A stretch of 64,000 bases of DNA, taken from assembly GCF_000741175.1 (NCBI RefSeq), contig NZ_JGYS01000005.1, forward strand, positions 124,001 to 188,000. The letters run 5' to 3'. The notes below the pieces were generated by a model. The model did not search any database and was not told the origin of the DNA. It was given only the letters and a program-made list of their open reading frames with translations. Both the position numbers and the translations under genes were made by a program. Positions 62,000 to 64,000 of the stretch are shown piece after piece (the first letter of the stretch is position 1; each line of letters begins with the position of its first letter). The stretch comes from Bifidobacterium callitrichos DSM 23973 (lineage in GTDB: Bacteria > Actinomycetota > Actinomycetes > Actinomycetales > Bifidobacteriaceae).

Positions 62000-63982
62000 C
62001 TAGCGCTTGCGGGTGCGGGTCGTGTAGTTCTCCAGATGTCGTCCGATCGCCCCGATCACGATGCGTCCGGTGTCCGGGTTCCACGCGAAGTAGACGCGCA
62101 GCGAGGCATCGTCCTCCCGGTTGCCGATGCGCAGATGAGGCTCCATGAGCAGGGTCCGGCCATGGTCCTCGATCTGACGCAATCGCATGAACTTGGCGTC
62201 GCGATGCGTCTGCTGACCTTCGTTCTCGGCCAGTTCGAACCCTCCCACGTCCGGGTACGTCCTGAACCGGTCGCCCGGATTGCCGCTGCCCTGACCGGTG
62301 GCGTAGATGTCGTAGACCGCCGTGCACATCAGTTGCATGGCCTGCCAGACCAGAGACGGTTTGGTGACGCATTCGCGCAGCGTGCGCCATGCGTTGTCAT
62401 GCACGCTGATGCGATCCGGATACAACGTCTCGTAGAAGCGGACGATGTCCTGATCGTACCGACTGTTGGACACCCGGCTGTTCGAGACGAGCTTCGCGGG
62501 CAGCTTCGCCGAAAGCAGTCCGCGTGCGGCCTCGAGTTCCGCCGCCACGCCGGCGGATCCCGCCACACGCGCCATGATGCGCTGCCTCAGCTGCTCGTTC
62601 TTGCGGGTCAGCTCGCCCATCCGTCGTTCGTATTCGCGCGTCTCGTGTTCGAGCCGTCGGTTGTCGTCGTTGAGCAGGGCGATGATCTGCGCGTCCTCGT
62701 TCTGGTCCGCCATGGTGCGCATGCCAGTGACGCCCGTTCCGCCCGTCGCGCCGTTGCCGTTCGCCGCGACTTCGACCTGACTGTGTTGCGCCGTCATGGC
62801 CCGCAGCTCACGTTCCGCCTTGTTCGCGCGCCCCTTGAGTGCGATCTTGTCGGCGCGCAGACGCATCATCGACCGTTCGAGCAGATCGCGTTCCTCGTCC
62901 ATCAGGTTCTGCCGGCGTGAGAGACGGTCGTTGTCCTTCTCCAGATCGCGGATTCTGTCGTCGTATGTGGCCCGTTCGCGTTCCGTCTGCCGCCCCAGTC
63001 GTTCGATCCTGTTCGTCGCCTCCTTGAGCTGGCGCTCAAGACGCACCGATTTCGCCGTCTCCTCATGCCGGTTTCGCACACGCAGGATGGAGTCCACGTC
63101 CACCGTCATGTCCGGAATCCGCTCTTCGAGCAGGTCGCGCAGCAGCAGCGTCGCCGCGTCCCGGGTCCGGGTGCCGTCGGTCGGCGGCCAGATGGCGTCG
63201 CGCCACGTCGTCCCGTCAGTCCGCGTATCCGTAGTATCCGCAGCATCCGCAACATCCGCGACGGACCGCGTGAGGCTCCGATACGCGTCGATCTGCACGC
63301 GGGTCACGCTCGGATGCCGGCCCAGTTCGGCCGTGATCAGTCGCGCCAGCTTCGGATCCTCGTCCGGATCGTCATCACATGCCGGAAATGCGGGATGCGC
63401 CGCGTAGACGCGCACGGCGTCGGCGCGCGGTGACGAGCCCGGCATCCGTGCGTCGAAGACGCGGCGGATCTCGCCGATGGCGCGCATATCGCGCGGCACG
63501 CACACCATCATGTCCGGAAACAGCATGTCGTGCAGCGCATCGACGTCGATCAGAGGACGCCGCGTACCGGCGTCGAGGCCGACGACCGCCAGCGGCACGT
63601 CGCGCTTGGGATCGGACACGATGTCCCACAGGTCGTGCGCGCTGATGCGGGAGCGCGTTCCGTCCTGCACGACGCCGTCCCTCTCGTCCGCATCAGGCGC
63701 GGCCGACTGTGCCGTCACGGTCAGATCCATCATCGTCAGCGGCACGCTGGAGCATTCGCAGATCAGGCGTTCATTGTCGATCAGGAACCGCAGCAGGCGC
63801 GGCGGACGGGGATCGGGAAGGTCCTGCGCGACGCCGAAGCCGGATCGCTCGTCACGATACGAGACCGCGATATCCATGACCAGCGAACGGGCGTGACGGG
63901 CCGCACCGTCGTCCGGCTCGGACAACGCGATGTCGGTGCGCCACATCCGCGGGAACCGACGCAGCGACTCGTCGGGGTCCAT
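62000..63982 (-). CDS. Large coiled-coil protein with RelE-like C-terminal region (possibly extends past the edge)
   Basis: 660 residues from the ATG at 63982; the frame is open to the window edge, so the start is not certain (AGGAG lies about 13 bases upstream of this ATG). Residues 1-300: globular, unrecognised. About 300-480: long coiled coil (RLERQLKEATNRIERLGRQT, RRLEHETREYERRMGELTRK). About 500-660: conserved-looking domain with RYDQDIVRFYETLYPDRISV and a final MEPHLRIGN ... LRVYFAWNPDTGRIVIGAIGRHL. The last part resembles the core of RelE/ParE-type folds. Function unknown. Confidence 0.7.
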   Translation of the reverse strand: MDPDESLRRFPRMWRTDIALSEPDDGAARHARSLVMDIAVSYRDERSGFGVAQDLPDPRPPRLLRFLIDNERLICECSSVPLTMMDLTVTAQSAAPDADERDGVVQDGTRSRISAHDLWDIVSDPKRDVPLAVVGLDAGTRRPLIDVDALHDMLFPDMMVCVPRDMRAIGEIRRVFDARMPGSSPRADAVRVYAAHPAFPACDDDPDEDPKLARLITAELGRHPSVTRVQIDAYRSLTRSVADVADAADTTDTRTDGTTWRDAIWPPTDGTRTRDAATLLLRDLLEERIPDMTVDVDSILRVRNRHEETAKSVRLERQLKEATNRIERLGRQTERERATYDDRIRDLEKDNDRLSRRQNLMDEERDLLERSMMRLRADKIALKGRANKAERELRAMTAQHSQVEVAANGNGATGGTGVTGMRTMADQNEDAQIIALLNDDNRRLEHETREYERRMGELTRKNEQLRQRIMARVAGSAGVAAELEAARGLLSAKLPAKLVSNSRVSNSRYDQDIVRFYETLYPDRISVHDNAWRTLRECVTKPSLVWQAMQLMCTAVYDIYATGQGSGNPGDRFRTYPDVGGFELAENEGQQTHRDAKFMRLRQIEDHGRTLLMEPHLRIGNREDDASLRVYFAWNPDTGRIVIGAIGRHLENYTTRTRKR

Positions 63983-64000
63983 GACCGTGACCCGCTCCTG

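Overview
The window is a stretch of high-GC actinobacterial chromosome, almost certainly Bifidobacterium. The evidence is the mraZ-rsmH-ftsL-ftsI order, the lexA / LysM protein / nrdR block, mtrA-mtrB-lpqB, a FruEKFG-type sugar ABC operon, and an L-lactate dehydrogenase very close to the B. longum enzyme. The species cannot be fixed from the sequence alone. No rRNA, tRNA, CRISPR array, IS transposase or integrase was recognised.

Layout. 1-4.6 kb: start of the division and cell-wall cluster on the minus strand, preceded by a four-repeat MraZ operator and ending in a MurE-like gene whose P-loop is missing. 4.7-10.1 kb: helD, serA, nrdR, an SOS-type LysM membrane protein and lexA with two LexA boxes. 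10.1-13.4 kb: an accessory block at the 3' end of lexA, bounded by a perfect 48-bp duplication of that end. It holds a two-component system facing an AT-rich exported protein and a small membrane protein. 13.5-25.7 kb: CDF metal exporter, ldh, hflX, an RsmC-like methyltransferase, hrpA, yhbY, an MFS exporter and a TM2 protein. 26.4-31.2 kb: fruE-K-F-G. 31.5-40.3 kb: a small conserved protein, lpqB-mtrB-mtrA, rarA and a Ski2-like helicase.

41-43.1 kb: an uncharacterised three-gene ABC system. 43.2-46.0 kb: a second accessory block beside ppk2, bounded by a decayed duplicate of the ppk2 3' end and holding repeat arrays and a toxin-antitoxin-like pair fused in one frame. 46.2-48.5 kb: a second two-component system, a diverged relative of the first, plus a membrane protein. 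48.7-54.7 kb: PAP2 phosphatase, a gluABCD-type amino-acid ABC operon and a YbaK-family deacylase. 54.8-57.0 kb: a third accessory block with paired mirror-symmetric repeats around an ABC-F remnant and a DUF559-type nuclease-like gene. 57.1-64 kb: aspS and hisS, a DUF349 protein and a large coiled-coil protein.

The most unusual content lies in the long intergenic gaps. Five of them carry clusters of short inverted repeats. The repeat word differs from gap to gap, but the layout recurs: several hairpins or half-sites at fixed spacing, mirrored around a centre. In three places foreign-looking DNA is bounded by duplicated flanking sequence. Housekeeping genes are called with high confidence; functions proposed for the accessory blocks and repeats are inference.
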